Assembly (NCBI GenBank): GCA_902802945.1 | Contig: CADCOC010000019.1 | Span: forward strand, 1-54,012 | From: an uncultured bacterium | GTDB lineage: Bacteria; Verrucomicrobiota; Kiritimatiellia; RFP12; UBA1067 | DNA length: 54,012 nt | Reading direction: 5' to 3' | Made by a program: the position numbers and the translations under genes | The notes under the pieces: model-generated | Database searches by the model: none | The model's input: the letters and a program-made list of their open reading frames with translations, nothing else | What the model was told of the DNA's origin: nothing | In this document: positions 10,801 through 17,402 of the stretch, piece by piece | Layout of the letters: every line of letters starts with the position of its first letter | How positions within the stretch are numbered: position 1 is the first letter of the stretch

Positions 10801-12750
10801 TCGGGCAACGTGACGTTCAAGAACATCGAGCTGGACGGCGACGCGACGCATGCCTACACGTATCTCGTGAGCGCGGACAACGGTAGCGTGGCTTTGACGA
10901 CCGAGAACGTGCGGCTGCTCCACGGCGGCGAGCAGAGCACGGATGCCAACGGCACGACGCTCACGCCCGGCAACGGCTACGGCGCGGCGATCCACCTGAA
11001 CCGCGGCGCGAAGCTGACGGTCAAGGACGGCTTCTACGCCTGCCTCACCGAGGACACCGACGCCAACCCGACGGTTGATATCGGCGACGACCTGTTGCTC
11101 GTGGGTATGATCGGCGACCTGATTGACCAGTACGGCATAGCCACCGTCCAGGGGATCCTCGACTACATGAAGGTGCCGAAGCGCTTCATCCCGTACACGC
11201 TCACGCTCGCTGATGGTTCTGCATACGCCTTCACGGGTGCGTCGCCGCGCAGCTGGAACGATATCATCGACTACGGCAAGGACATCATGGATGTGTCCAC
11301 GGCCATGGGCTTCGGCGGGTTGGACAAGGACACGACGCCGGTTGAGGTGGGGCTTGCCACGGACACGGAGCTGCCGGGCACGTTCACGTACGAGGACGCC
11401 AACTTCTCGGTGAACGGCAACGGCAATGCGCTTTCCGGCACGATCATCTTCAAGGACGAGGCGGACGGCGGCATGCTGCACGACATCGAGCTGGGCGCGG
11501 ACGGAAAACCGCTCGTCCTCGACCTGAGCCAGACGACCAATGCCGTCGATCTCGGCTCGGGCGTGGTCATCACGAACATTACAGTGAAGATGACCGAAGA
11601 GCAGGCCCGCGTGGGCACGATCGTGTTTGACTGGGACACGGAGGAAGTGTCGGGCGACGACATTCCTCAACACGGTACGGTTTCAGTCACCGTCGTGAAC
11701 GCGCAGGGCGGCGAGACGGGCGAGACCAAGGGCTTGATCTGGGACGAGGAGTACGGCATCGCCTACATCGGCCCGGTCGAGGCGCGTCTCACCGGCCCGA
11801 CGCATGAGACACCGATCTACACCACGCTCGCAGACGCGCTGGCGCGTGCCCTCGACGGCGACACGGTGAAGCTGCTGAAGAATGCGGTGCTCGCGCAGCC
11901 GCAGGACCTTGGCGTGAGCGCCACGCTCGACCTCGCCGGGTGGACGGTTGACGTTACGGGAGCTGCGGGCCTCCTCGTCACCAACGCGACGCTGAGCATC
12001 ACCAACACCGTTACCAACGCGACCGACGCCATCACCGGCACGATCAAGGCCGGTTCGGAGGCATCGCCGACGTCGCTCATCAAGTCGGGCGAAGGCGGTT
12101 TGGTGCGCATCCCGATGGGCATCTTCGCCGCAGCCGAAGGCGGAAAGGTGTTGGAGACCGCAGATGACGGTAGGTTCGAGGTCAGCGGCGGTTACTTCTC
12201 GGTGGCGGTGCTGCCCGAATACTGCGCTGCAGGCTATGCGCCGGCGGAAGCCGAAACTGGTGCGCCGCAGCATTACACGGTGGCGGAGGCGGTCGAACCC
12301 TTCGTGTACCCGATTGAGGGGACGGGTGGCGTGCCGATTACGAACAAGGTCTGGCTGGCGACCCAGTTCCCGAGCATCTACTCCGATGCGACGAAGCCGA
12401 TTTACGCCTCGATCACGAACGACCTTGTCGTGGCGCTCACTGAGAATGGCGCGAACGACATGCCGAAGTGGGAGAGCTACGTGCTCGGTTTCGATCCGCG
12501 CGATCCCACGGCGAAGCTGCGTCTGACGGCGTCGTCGAAGAATGCGACCACGGTGACGATCACGGGCGTGATCGACACGACGAAGTTCCCGGAGCCTACG
12601 GGCACGACGGTGAAGTTCCGTCTCGCGAAGCGCAACGGCGACCAGTGGACGAATCTCGCCGCCGGCTCCGAGACGCCGTCGTTCGACTGCCTGCTGGAGG
12701 ATGTGGTCGGTGAGGACCTGGCAATCTTCGCCGATATCGTGACGGAGTAG
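7870..12750 (+). CDS. Giant secreted beta-helix-type repeat protein
   Basis: The product is 1626 aa from ATG 7870, chosen because GGAGA sits 5 nt upstream and the MKTILKNAMLG signal peptide starts there; an ATG at 7858 is in frame. The N-terminal module (PGPDAYPDGTPVVDGEYYAL, then VFLLDTRG) is also the core of the separate protein at 12791. A parallel beta-helix-like region follows (GGTVDAA, GGTFDGYV, GGTFLSP). Two tandem units of about 410 aa then lie at about 9330-10570 and 10585-11805, each with GDDLLLVGM, WNDIIDYGK and NGNGNALSG. The C-terminal part has DMPKWESYVLGFDP, matching GIAKWENVVLG in the 1819-aa protein. Probably a large surface structural or adhesive protein; no enzyme motif was seen. 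Confidence 0.75.
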   Translation: MKTILKNAMLGLALMLAGAVGAATPGSMVTFSSPGPDAYPDGTPVVDGEYYALAWAADAAQLVMGADGAIADGRVLAKVSVAEGTRCPPVNVKLDNETANACKDGAWGVFLLDTRGSSGDALTISSATRIDNATIELASNGFLSYTRLSSKRLGVPGITDGVTDNPVAAIGTTGYATLADAIAAVPADGTETTITMLADEEIDVIGYALTIANGKNVVLDLNGKTVAGTCTNAAASALIKNIGTFTIQDSSGGKTGSLLFTADPVWHYTETDPNGYGSDLIRNEGTLVVNGGILYNASEGSACYAIDNYSAGKVTINGGTVDAARASAIRMFNNNGGKVTVTDGTIGHYTDDSDCSYMGVQVQGGTNADVEITGGKIAGDYAVYSRGTGGSSVSISGGTFDGYVAFGSAGPDDIAITGGTFLSPVGTAGDQTGFISGGIFAVNVAERYCAQGYISAVYDEESGLYIVRQGEYVAQIVASDGVWKYESLGVAIEDARDGETVQLLVDIEDVSGTFSIYKSITIDGMGHSITAVTNSEPRNVVSAYDNARVLFQVGNADDHSVTITNITLNGGTSHYYTYLVEAKHGTLTVTDVAILNGGEADVSGAKGVGYGAGIHVNGATLLVKGDFVASTGGEAKGIFPYTGILYDDGNISFADGVTADIGDDLLLVGMGPRNIDDFMQAYDIEGILAGMNIPDGFIPYTLALNGTDSGMGFVGASPRKWNDIIDYGKEIMDVATDIGFGDMDKNSTPVEVGLLTDTVLPDTFRFADTNLTVNGNGNALSGTIEYTDNAGLIEDIVLGTESNPLVLDLTGVTEPIEIGSGISVTNVTVKMTPEQATAGTPVIIWDVDHGVDAPENEAGVTVQLVDEQGDPTGNTASLIWDDDLGVAYIGPCEARLTGPTHDEPIYTSLGNAITLAAQTGDTVTLLMNVTNVSTTYTITKQDLIIDGAGYKVTAAPVTEHRNMFDVFGGGSSMFKVNSGNVTFKNIELDGDATHAYTYLVSADNGSVALTTENVRLLHGGEQSTDANGTTLTPGNGYGAAIHLNRGAKLTVKDGFYACLTEDTDANPTVDIGDDLLLVGMIGDLIDQYGIATVQGILDYMKVPKRFIPYTLTLADGSAYAFTGASPRSWNDIIDYGKDIMDVSTAMGFGGLDKDTTPVEVGLATDTELPGTFTYEDANFSVNGNGNALSGTIIFKDEADGGMLHDIELGADGKPLVLDLSQTTNAVDLGSGVVITNITVKMTEEQARVGTIVFDWDTEEVSGDDIPQHGTVSVTVVNAQGGETGETKGLIWDEEYGIAYIGPVEARLTGPTHETPIYTTLADALARALDGDTVKLLKNAVLAQPQDLGVSATLDLAGWTVDVTGAAGLLVTNATLSITNTVTNATDAITGTIKAGSEASPTSLIKSGEGGLVRIPMGIFAAAEGGKVLETADDGRFEVSGGYFSVAVLPEYCAAGYAPAEAETGAPQHYTVAEAVEPFVYPIEGTGGVPITNKVWLATQFPSIYSDATKPIYASITNDLVVALTENGANDMPKWESYVLGFDPRDPTAKLRLTASSKNATTVTITGVIDTTKFPEPTGTTVKFRLAKRNGDQWTNLAAGSETPSFDCLLEDVVGEDLAIFADIVTE

Positions 12751-12790
12751 TGAGTGGCTAGTGGCTAGAAAAGCTTAAGGAGAAATGAAA

Positions 12791-13549
12791 ATGAAGAAGT
12801 GTTTGATGATGGTTCTGGCGGTGGTCGCGACAAGCGCGACCCTCCCGGCGCTGGCCGGGCAGGACAACCTGCTGGCGACGTTCTCGACGAAGGGGCCGGA
12901 CCGCTACGCGGACGGCACGGTCGTGAAGGACGGCGAGTGCTACGCGCTCGTGTGGACGAAGACCGGCGCGACGTTCGCGGGCATCACCGTGACCGGCGAG
13001 GCGGTAGGCGACCAGAACCTCAATCGCGTTCTCTGCATCGCGCCGCTCGCGAAGGACGGACATTGCCACGAAGTCGTGGTGGAGGTGAACAAGGTCGTGG
13101 CCGATCTCTACGCGGGCGCGGGCACGTTCTCGCTCCACCTGCTCGACACGCGCAAGGCCGACGGCACGCCCGGCGGCGTAGAGGTCGGCGTAAACGGCTT
13201 CAGCACGGCACAGGAGTTCAGTCTTGCAGCCAAGTCGGCGGCTGATGGCGTCCAGACAGGCATCGAGACGAACGCGGAGCTTGCGGCCACGGCCACGGTA
13301 CTGCCCGATACCATCCCGCAGCCGAAGATCAAGTCGATCGAGGTGAAGGACGGCATCGTGCGCCTCACGGTGGCGCGCACGTCGAAGATGGTGCGCTACG
13401 GCGTTTCCTCGGGTACGACGCCCGGCGAGCTTGCGGCGGATGCCGACTTCGCGCCGAAGGACGGCGACGATGCGCATGACATCGTGATCGAGGCACCGGC
13501 GAAGGGCGCAAGCGGGTTCTTCTCGGTCGGCCGCGCCCCGTTGAAGTGA
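12791..13549 (+). CDS. Secreted protein: stand-alone copy of the 1626-aa protein's N-terminal module
   Basis: The 252-aa protein starts at ATG 12791, placed 8 nt after GGAG; the ATG at 12785 is too close to that site. The signal peptide is KKCLMMVLAVVATSATLPALA. Residues about 25-135 (GPDRYADGTVVKDGECYALV, then LHLLDTRKADG) align by eye with the N-terminus of the 1626-aa protein just upstream. The C-terminal part (IKSIEVKDGIVRLTV to SGFFSVGRA) looks like a fibronectin-like or beta-sandwich end domain. No catalytic motif is visible. It sits in a run of secreted genes with near-identical leaders, so it may be a partner or accessory subunit of the large surface proteins. Confidence 0.72.
   Translation: MKKCLMMVLAVVATSATLPALAGQDNLLATFSTKGPDRYADGTVVKDGECYALVWTKTGATFAGITVTGEAVGDQNLNRVLCIAPLAKDGHCHEVVVEVNKVVADLYAGAGTFSLHLLDTRKADGTPGGVEVGVNGFSTAQEFSLAAKSAADGVQTGIETNAELAATATVLPDTIPQPKIKSIEVKDGIVRLTVARTSKMVRYGVSSGTTPGELAADADFAPKDGDDAHDIVIEAPAKGASGFFSVGRAPLK
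12823..12846 (-). repeat. REP-like palindrome inside a signal-peptide coding region
   Basis: Read on the minus strand: GGGAG, then stem GGTCGCG, loop CTTGT, stem CGCGACC. It lies in frame in the leader of the gene at 12791 and encodes part of VATSATLP. The same element recurs at 13603-13626 in the next gene, where it could have been copied along with the whole leader. Confidence 0.5.
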
Positions 13550-13570
13550 AGACTTTAAGGAGAAATGAAA

Positions 13571-14389
13571 ATGAAGAAGAATCTGATGATGATCATAGGG
13601 CTGGTCGCGACAAGCGCGACCCTCCCGTATGGTGCGTGGGGTTCGGCTACCAACTCCGTGCCGTCCGCGAACCTGTTCGGGGCGGTCAAGATAACCGGCA
13701 ATGTTTCGTCGAATCTGTACGTGGCGGTGCCGTTCGAGGGGTTTGAGGCGGATGGCGCGGTGCGTGCGGCGTCGAACGTGGTGCATGCGGCGAATCTGTC
13801 CGACGGCGCGAAGATGTTCGCGTACGACAAGGGTAATGATCAATACAACGCTTACGAGTCTGAGGGCGGGAAATGGACGACGCCACCCAAGGTGACGGTG
13901 ACTGCCGAAGGGAAGCCGGTTCTTGCGACGGCCGACCTTGGATACGGCGTTGTGGCCGGGACGGGCGTGATCCTTGAGCGCACGAGCACCTCCGAAACGG
14001 TGTACGTGTATGGACAGGTTCCAACGGCGCTGGCGGAGTCCGTGACGTTCGGCGCGGGGCAGACGCTCGTCTCGCCGCCCTACACCAACGCGACGATAAC
14101 GGTCGGCGGCGTGAAGTACGTGGACCTCAACGCCTCCACATGGACTGGAGTCAGGGCCACGGGAAAGAAGCGCCTGAAAGACCTGGCCGGCGCCGACTAC
14201 ATCCAGTTCCGTACGGCGGATAACAGGCTGGTCAAGTATTACTACCTTGAAGGCGAGGGCTGGGGCGTGGTGCCCACTCAGGTGTCGCAGTTCTCAGAAC
14301 TCGTGGCGAATGGCAAGGCGTTGATTCCCGTCGGCACTGCATTTTGGTACTATAGCAACAACGGCGGCGCGAAAGTCGAGTGGAAGTGA
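13571..14389 (+). CDS. Secreted protein: stand-alone copy of the 1819-aa protein's C-terminal module
   Basis: The 272-aa protein starts at ATG 13571, 8 nt after GGAG; the ATG at 13565 is a poorer fit. A signal peptide is present. The body follows the same order as residues 1600-1819 of the large protein at 1852-7311: a strand ending in AVPFEGF or AVPWKSF, VVHAANLSD or LVHAASLSE, a YGVVAGTGVILER or FGVARGKGVWLKR block, and a terminal TAFWYYSNNGGAKVEWK or TGFWYLNKGGQKTIEW. It is therefore a free-standing version of that terminal domain. Function is unknown; a shared binding or assembly role on the surface is the simplest guess. Confidence 0.72.
   Translation: MKKNLMMIIGLVATSATLPYGAWGSATNSVPSANLFGAVKITGNVSSNLYVAVPFEGFEADGAVRAASNVVHAANLSDGAKMFAYDKGNDQYNAYESEGGKWTTPPKVTVTAEGKPVLATADLGYGVVAGTGVILERTSTSETVYVYGQVPTALAESVTFGAGQTLVSPPYTNATITVGGVKYVDLNASTWTGVRATGKKRLKDLAGADYIQFRTADNRLVKYYYLEGEGWGVVPTQVSQFSELVANGKALIPVGTAFWYYSNNGGAKVEWK
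13603..13626 (-). repeat. REP-like palindrome inside a signal-peptide coding region (second copy)
   Basis: Identical in its core to the element at 12823-12846: GGGAG, stem GGTCGCG, loop CTTGT, stem CGCGACC on the minus strand. It lies at the equivalent codon positions of the neighbouring gene's leader. Confidence 0.5.
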
Positions 14390-14413
14390 GTTTAGCGGTT
14401 AGGAGGAATGAAA

Positions 14414-14983
14414 ATGAAGAAGAGTTTGATGGCAATTCTGGCGGCGGCCCTTGCGGGGGCGGCCTGGGCGGATACTTCCGCCGACGTGCTCGTGTGGTAC
14501 CTCGATACGGAAGAGGACATGGAGAATACCGGTGCCCAATTCGACACCATCAAGTTTTGGGCCGTGGACGCGAACAACACCACGGTTAACTTGGCCGACC
14601 GGACGTACACGGGTCCCGCCTATCTGCTCGCTGAGACTCCGGCGGCTGGCAGCGGCGATACGATCACGTTGCCGGGCAATCAGGCGCCGACTACGATTTA
14701 CGGAACCTATTACACGAACCTCAGCGGTTACGATTCGGGGTATTCCTTCTGGATGGAGCTGTACCTTGGCGACCAGAAGGTGGAGCGCATGCTTCAGCCT
14801 GTCAAATGGGAAGATTTCAAAGATTACATGGTTGCGTCCTCCGGACTTTCCAATGACCTGAATCTTTCACCTGAAGCGGGCGCGTTCAACTTCGCCTCGA
14901 AGATGGTTCCTGAGCCGACGAGCGGGTTGCTGTTGTTGATGGGCGGCGCGCTCCTTGCGCTCCGCCGCCGTCGCAGCGCGTGA
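14414..14983 (+). CDS. Small secreted PEP-CTERM sorting-domain protein
   Basis: The 189-aa protein starts at ATG 14414, 7 nt after AGGAGG at 14401-14406; the ATG at 14408 is only 1 nt away from that site. The signal peptide is KKSLMAILAAALAGAAWA. The C-terminus has VPEPTSG, a hydrophobic stretch (LLLLMGGALLALR) and RRRRSA, a PEP-CTERM sorting tail very like that of the protein at 7317-7856. The middle (DVLVWYLDTEED, then YYTNLSGYDSGYSFWMELYLGDQKV) resembles that protein in size and general plan, so the two may be distant paralogues. An exosortase, not seen in this window, would be needed to process both. Confidence 0.82.
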   Translation: MKKSLMAILAAALAGAAWADTSADVLVWYLDTEEDMENTGAQFDTIKFWAVDANNTTVNLADRTYTGPAYLLAETPAAGSGDTITLPGNQAPTTIYGTYYTNLSGYDSGYSFWMELYLGDQKVERMLQPVKWEDFKDYMVASSGLSNDLNLSPEAGAFNFASKMVPEPTSGLLLLMGGALLALRRRRSA

Positions 14984-14999
14984 TGCGCGGGGCGAGCGG

Positions 15000-17402
15000 A
15001 TGAGATTCTTCAGAAAGAGAACGCTCGTGAGGTGGGTGACGGCGATGGCCTTGGGCGTCGCCGTCGCCTTGCTTTCAAGGCACTGGAGCTATGCCTGGCT
15101 GCCGCCTGACTTGTGGGAGGACGTGGCGGTGGCGGCGGGGATGCGTCCGCCGGAGGCGCCGTTCCCGCTTCTCTGGCACTTCCTCGTCCAACCACTGTTC
15201 AACTTCCTCGACATGGCGCGCGCGATTCGCGTGCTGCAGATGGTCGGACACTGCGCCCACGGCATCGTGGCGATGATGGTGTTCGCGATTCTGCACGAGA
15301 CGATGCCGAAGACGCTGCCTTCGCGGGTCGTGCAGCGGTCATGGTGCCGATGGATTGTGCGGGCCGTGCTCGCACAGGGCGCAATCCTGTTCGCCTGCTC
15401 GGATCCGGTCTGGGAGGTGGGGCAGGTGTTCGGACCTGCAATGTTCCATCTGATTTTGTTGTTGCTGTCCATCCTCTTGCTCATGCGTTACGCCTTGAAC
15501 CGCGGAATCATCCGCAGCTGGTACTGGACCATGTTCATACTCGGCGTACTCGCCGCCGACACTGTACTTGGCGTTGCGCTCGTTGCGCTCTGCCTCGTCG
15601 TCTGCCGCCTGAAGGCGGAGTCCAACGCCGACAAGTTGGAGAACCCTATGGCCGATCCTTTTGTCCGCACGATGACGATGCGCCGCATGACGCTTGCGGC
15701 GGCGGCCGGATGGTTGATGTCCGTGTTGATCAACGTTCTGTTCTTCTGCATGCATGACGGGCTCGAGGCTCATGGACTGTCGGGGGGACTCTACGCGATC
15801 ACGTATATCATGAACTACTGGAAGATGTTCGTCGGTGCGGCGATGCCATCCGGTTGGATGCTTTTCGTTACAGTGGTGCTTGTGCCGCTCGTACTTTCAA
15901 TCGTGCACATCAAGGTTGCCGTGGACGACGACAGCTTTCTGCCGTACTGGTATGCGGTGTTCTTCCTGTTTGTGGGCGTTGTGGCGTTTCTCCAGGTTTC
16001 GGGGTGGCGGTCGTTCTGGTTCTGGACGTGGACCAGCGAGCAGTATGCGGTGACGTCGCCCGTCCTGCGTTGCGTGAGCACGCTTTTGAGCACGCAGACG
16101 TTTATTTACGCCCTCTTCGTACTGTGCGTTGAGGTGTATTTCCGCAACTATCGCCGTATTGCCGGGATTAAGTTCCAGGATTCTGTGGAGGAAACGGCGC
16201 GTGGGGCGGAGCTCATCTTGACGCTTCGCCGTCTCCGCCGCCTTTCGCGTCGGGTTCTGCTCTTCGAACCGCTCGTGCTGATGGCGCTCGTTGTACCTTA
16301 CCGCATGCAGACCACGACGCGGTCGATTGTGCGTACGCTCTACGAATGCGCGAGACAGACGGCCTTTGAGTGCCAGGACGCGCGCTACCTGTTCACAGAT
16401 GGCACGCTCGACACGGCCGTCGAGCTGTGTTCGCGAGAACAGGGACGCAACGTCATGCCGCTTTCGCTCTCTGCCGGGGCGTCTGAGCGAGAGAGCTACA
16501 TCAGGAGGCGCGGCGCGCTGGACGACGAGGACCGCGACATGTTGTCGTTTAACGCGATGGACGCGCTGCGCACGTGGCTACGCCTGAAGAAGCCCCGTCT
16601 TGAGCTCGTGGCGGTGCAGCTCGGCTTTGAACTGTGGACAATCAGTCGGATACCGCAGCCGCCCGTTGCGGGACTGGTGGCGCGGCCGGCCGGGTTCCCG
16701 CCCGGACTGGCCGAGGCGGGGGCGAAGGAGGCGCGTGCGCTGGCGCGCAGGATCTTGGACATTTACCACGAAGACAAGGACCTGGAATCGACGTCACCCG
16801 TCCTTCGTGACATATTTACGCGGACGCAATGGCGCGTAGCTCGGATGTGCCGCATGAGGGGAGACCGTCTGGACCGAGAGCGCAAGGTGGAGTTGGCCGC
16901 TCAGGAAAGCGGTCTTGCGGACGAACTGGACGCGCGGAACGTATCGTTCCAGCGCGTGCGCCAGCAGCTGGAGATGGTGAACAGGGGGGATGCACGCCTC
17001 ACGCCGCGAGAGGGGCTTAAACTGGGCATGGACAGGGGCGATTTTCGGATGGCGGAGATGTTCGCACGGCAGGTACTCTATTCCGACCCTGACGACCTGG
17101 CAGCGAATTTCGTGATGGGCATGTTCTACTTCGGCAATGAGCAGTACGGCCGGGCGGAGTCTTACCTCAGGAAGTGCGTCCAGAAACAGCCCAAATCGGC
17201 GCCGATCCTCAACAACCTTGCCGTTGCGCAACTGCGGCAGGGGCTGTTTGATGAGGCGGAGGCGAATGCGCGCCGCGCGTTGGAGGCCGACGCCGATTCC
17301 TTAGAGGCCCGCCGCACGCTGAAGAACGTGCTGAAGGAAAAGGAAGCGGCTGAACAGGAGAAGCGTACTCGGCCTAATCCTTCTTCTCGCGTAGGTTGGT
17401 GA
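15000..17402 (+). CDS. Multi-pass membrane protein with C-terminal TPR repeats (paralogue A)
   Basis: The 800-aa protein starts at ATG 15000; an upstream in-frame ATG at 14955 would overlap the previous gene. The N-terminal half has about ten hydrophobic segments, with a landmark SFWFWTWTSEQY near residue 340 and YFRNYRRI near 380. The soluble half contains LFTDGTLDTAVEL and DDEDRDMLSFNAMDAL, and residues about 690-790 hold TPR-like helices (ANFVMGMFYFGNEQYGRAES). The convergent gene at 17374-19740 has the same landmarks in the same order, so the two are paralogues. The membrane-plus-TPR plan recalls envelope glycosyltransferase-like or assembly proteins, but no family could be named. The 3' end overlaps the paralogue by 29 bp, tail to tail. 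Confidence 0.7.
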   Translation: MRFFRKRTLVRWVTAMALGVAVALLSRHWSYAWLPPDLWEDVAVAAGMRPPEAPFPLLWHFLVQPLFNFLDMARAIRVLQMVGHCAHGIVAMMVFAILHETMPKTLPSRVVQRSWCRWIVRAVLAQGAILFACSDPVWEVGQVFGPAMFHLILLLLSILLLMRYALNRGIIRSWYWTMFILGVLAADTVLGVALVALCLVVCRLKAESNADKLENPMADPFVRTMTMRRMTLAAAAGWLMSVLINVLFFCMHDGLEAHGLSGGLYAITYIMNYWKMFVGAAMPSGWMLFVTVVLVPLVLSIVHIKVAVDDDSFLPYWYAVFFLFVGVVAFLQVSGWRSFWFWTWTSEQYAVTSPVLRCVSTLLSTQTFIYALFVLCVEVYFRNYRRIAGIKFQDSVEETARGAELILTLRRLRRLSRRVLLFEPLVLMALVVPYRMQTTTRSIVRTLYECARQTAFECQDARYLFTDGTLDTAVELCSREQGRNVMPLSLSAGASERESYIRRRGALDDEDRDMLSFNAMDALRTWLRLKKPRLELVAVQLGFELWTISRIPQPPVAGLVARPAGFPPGLAEAGAKEARALARRILDIYHEDKDLESTSPVLRDIFTRTQWRVARMCRMRGDRLDRERKVELAAQESGLADELDARNVSFQRVRQQLEMVNRGDARLTPREGLKLGMDRGDFRMAEMFARQVLYSDPDDLAANFVMGMFYFGNEQYGRAESYLRKCVQKQPKSAPILNNLAVAQLRQGLFDEAEANARRALEADADSLEARRTLKNVLKEKEAAEQEKRTRPNPSSRVGW

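Noticed and set aside
9493..11673. 726-aa minus-strand frame in the repeat protein
   Set aside because: Lies opposite the tandem-repeat region of a signal-peptide protein, shows only Arg/His/Val-rich sequence and simply mirrors the repeats.
12754..12768. Direct repeat GTGGCTAGTGGCTAG
   Set aside because: Only two 7-bp units in a short gap with no flanking structure; likely chance or slippage.
14955..14999. Longer start for the membrane-TPR gene
   Set aside because: Would add Ala/Arg-rich residues that lie in the PEP-CTERM tail of the previous gene in another frame; ATG 15000 starts right before the first membrane segment.
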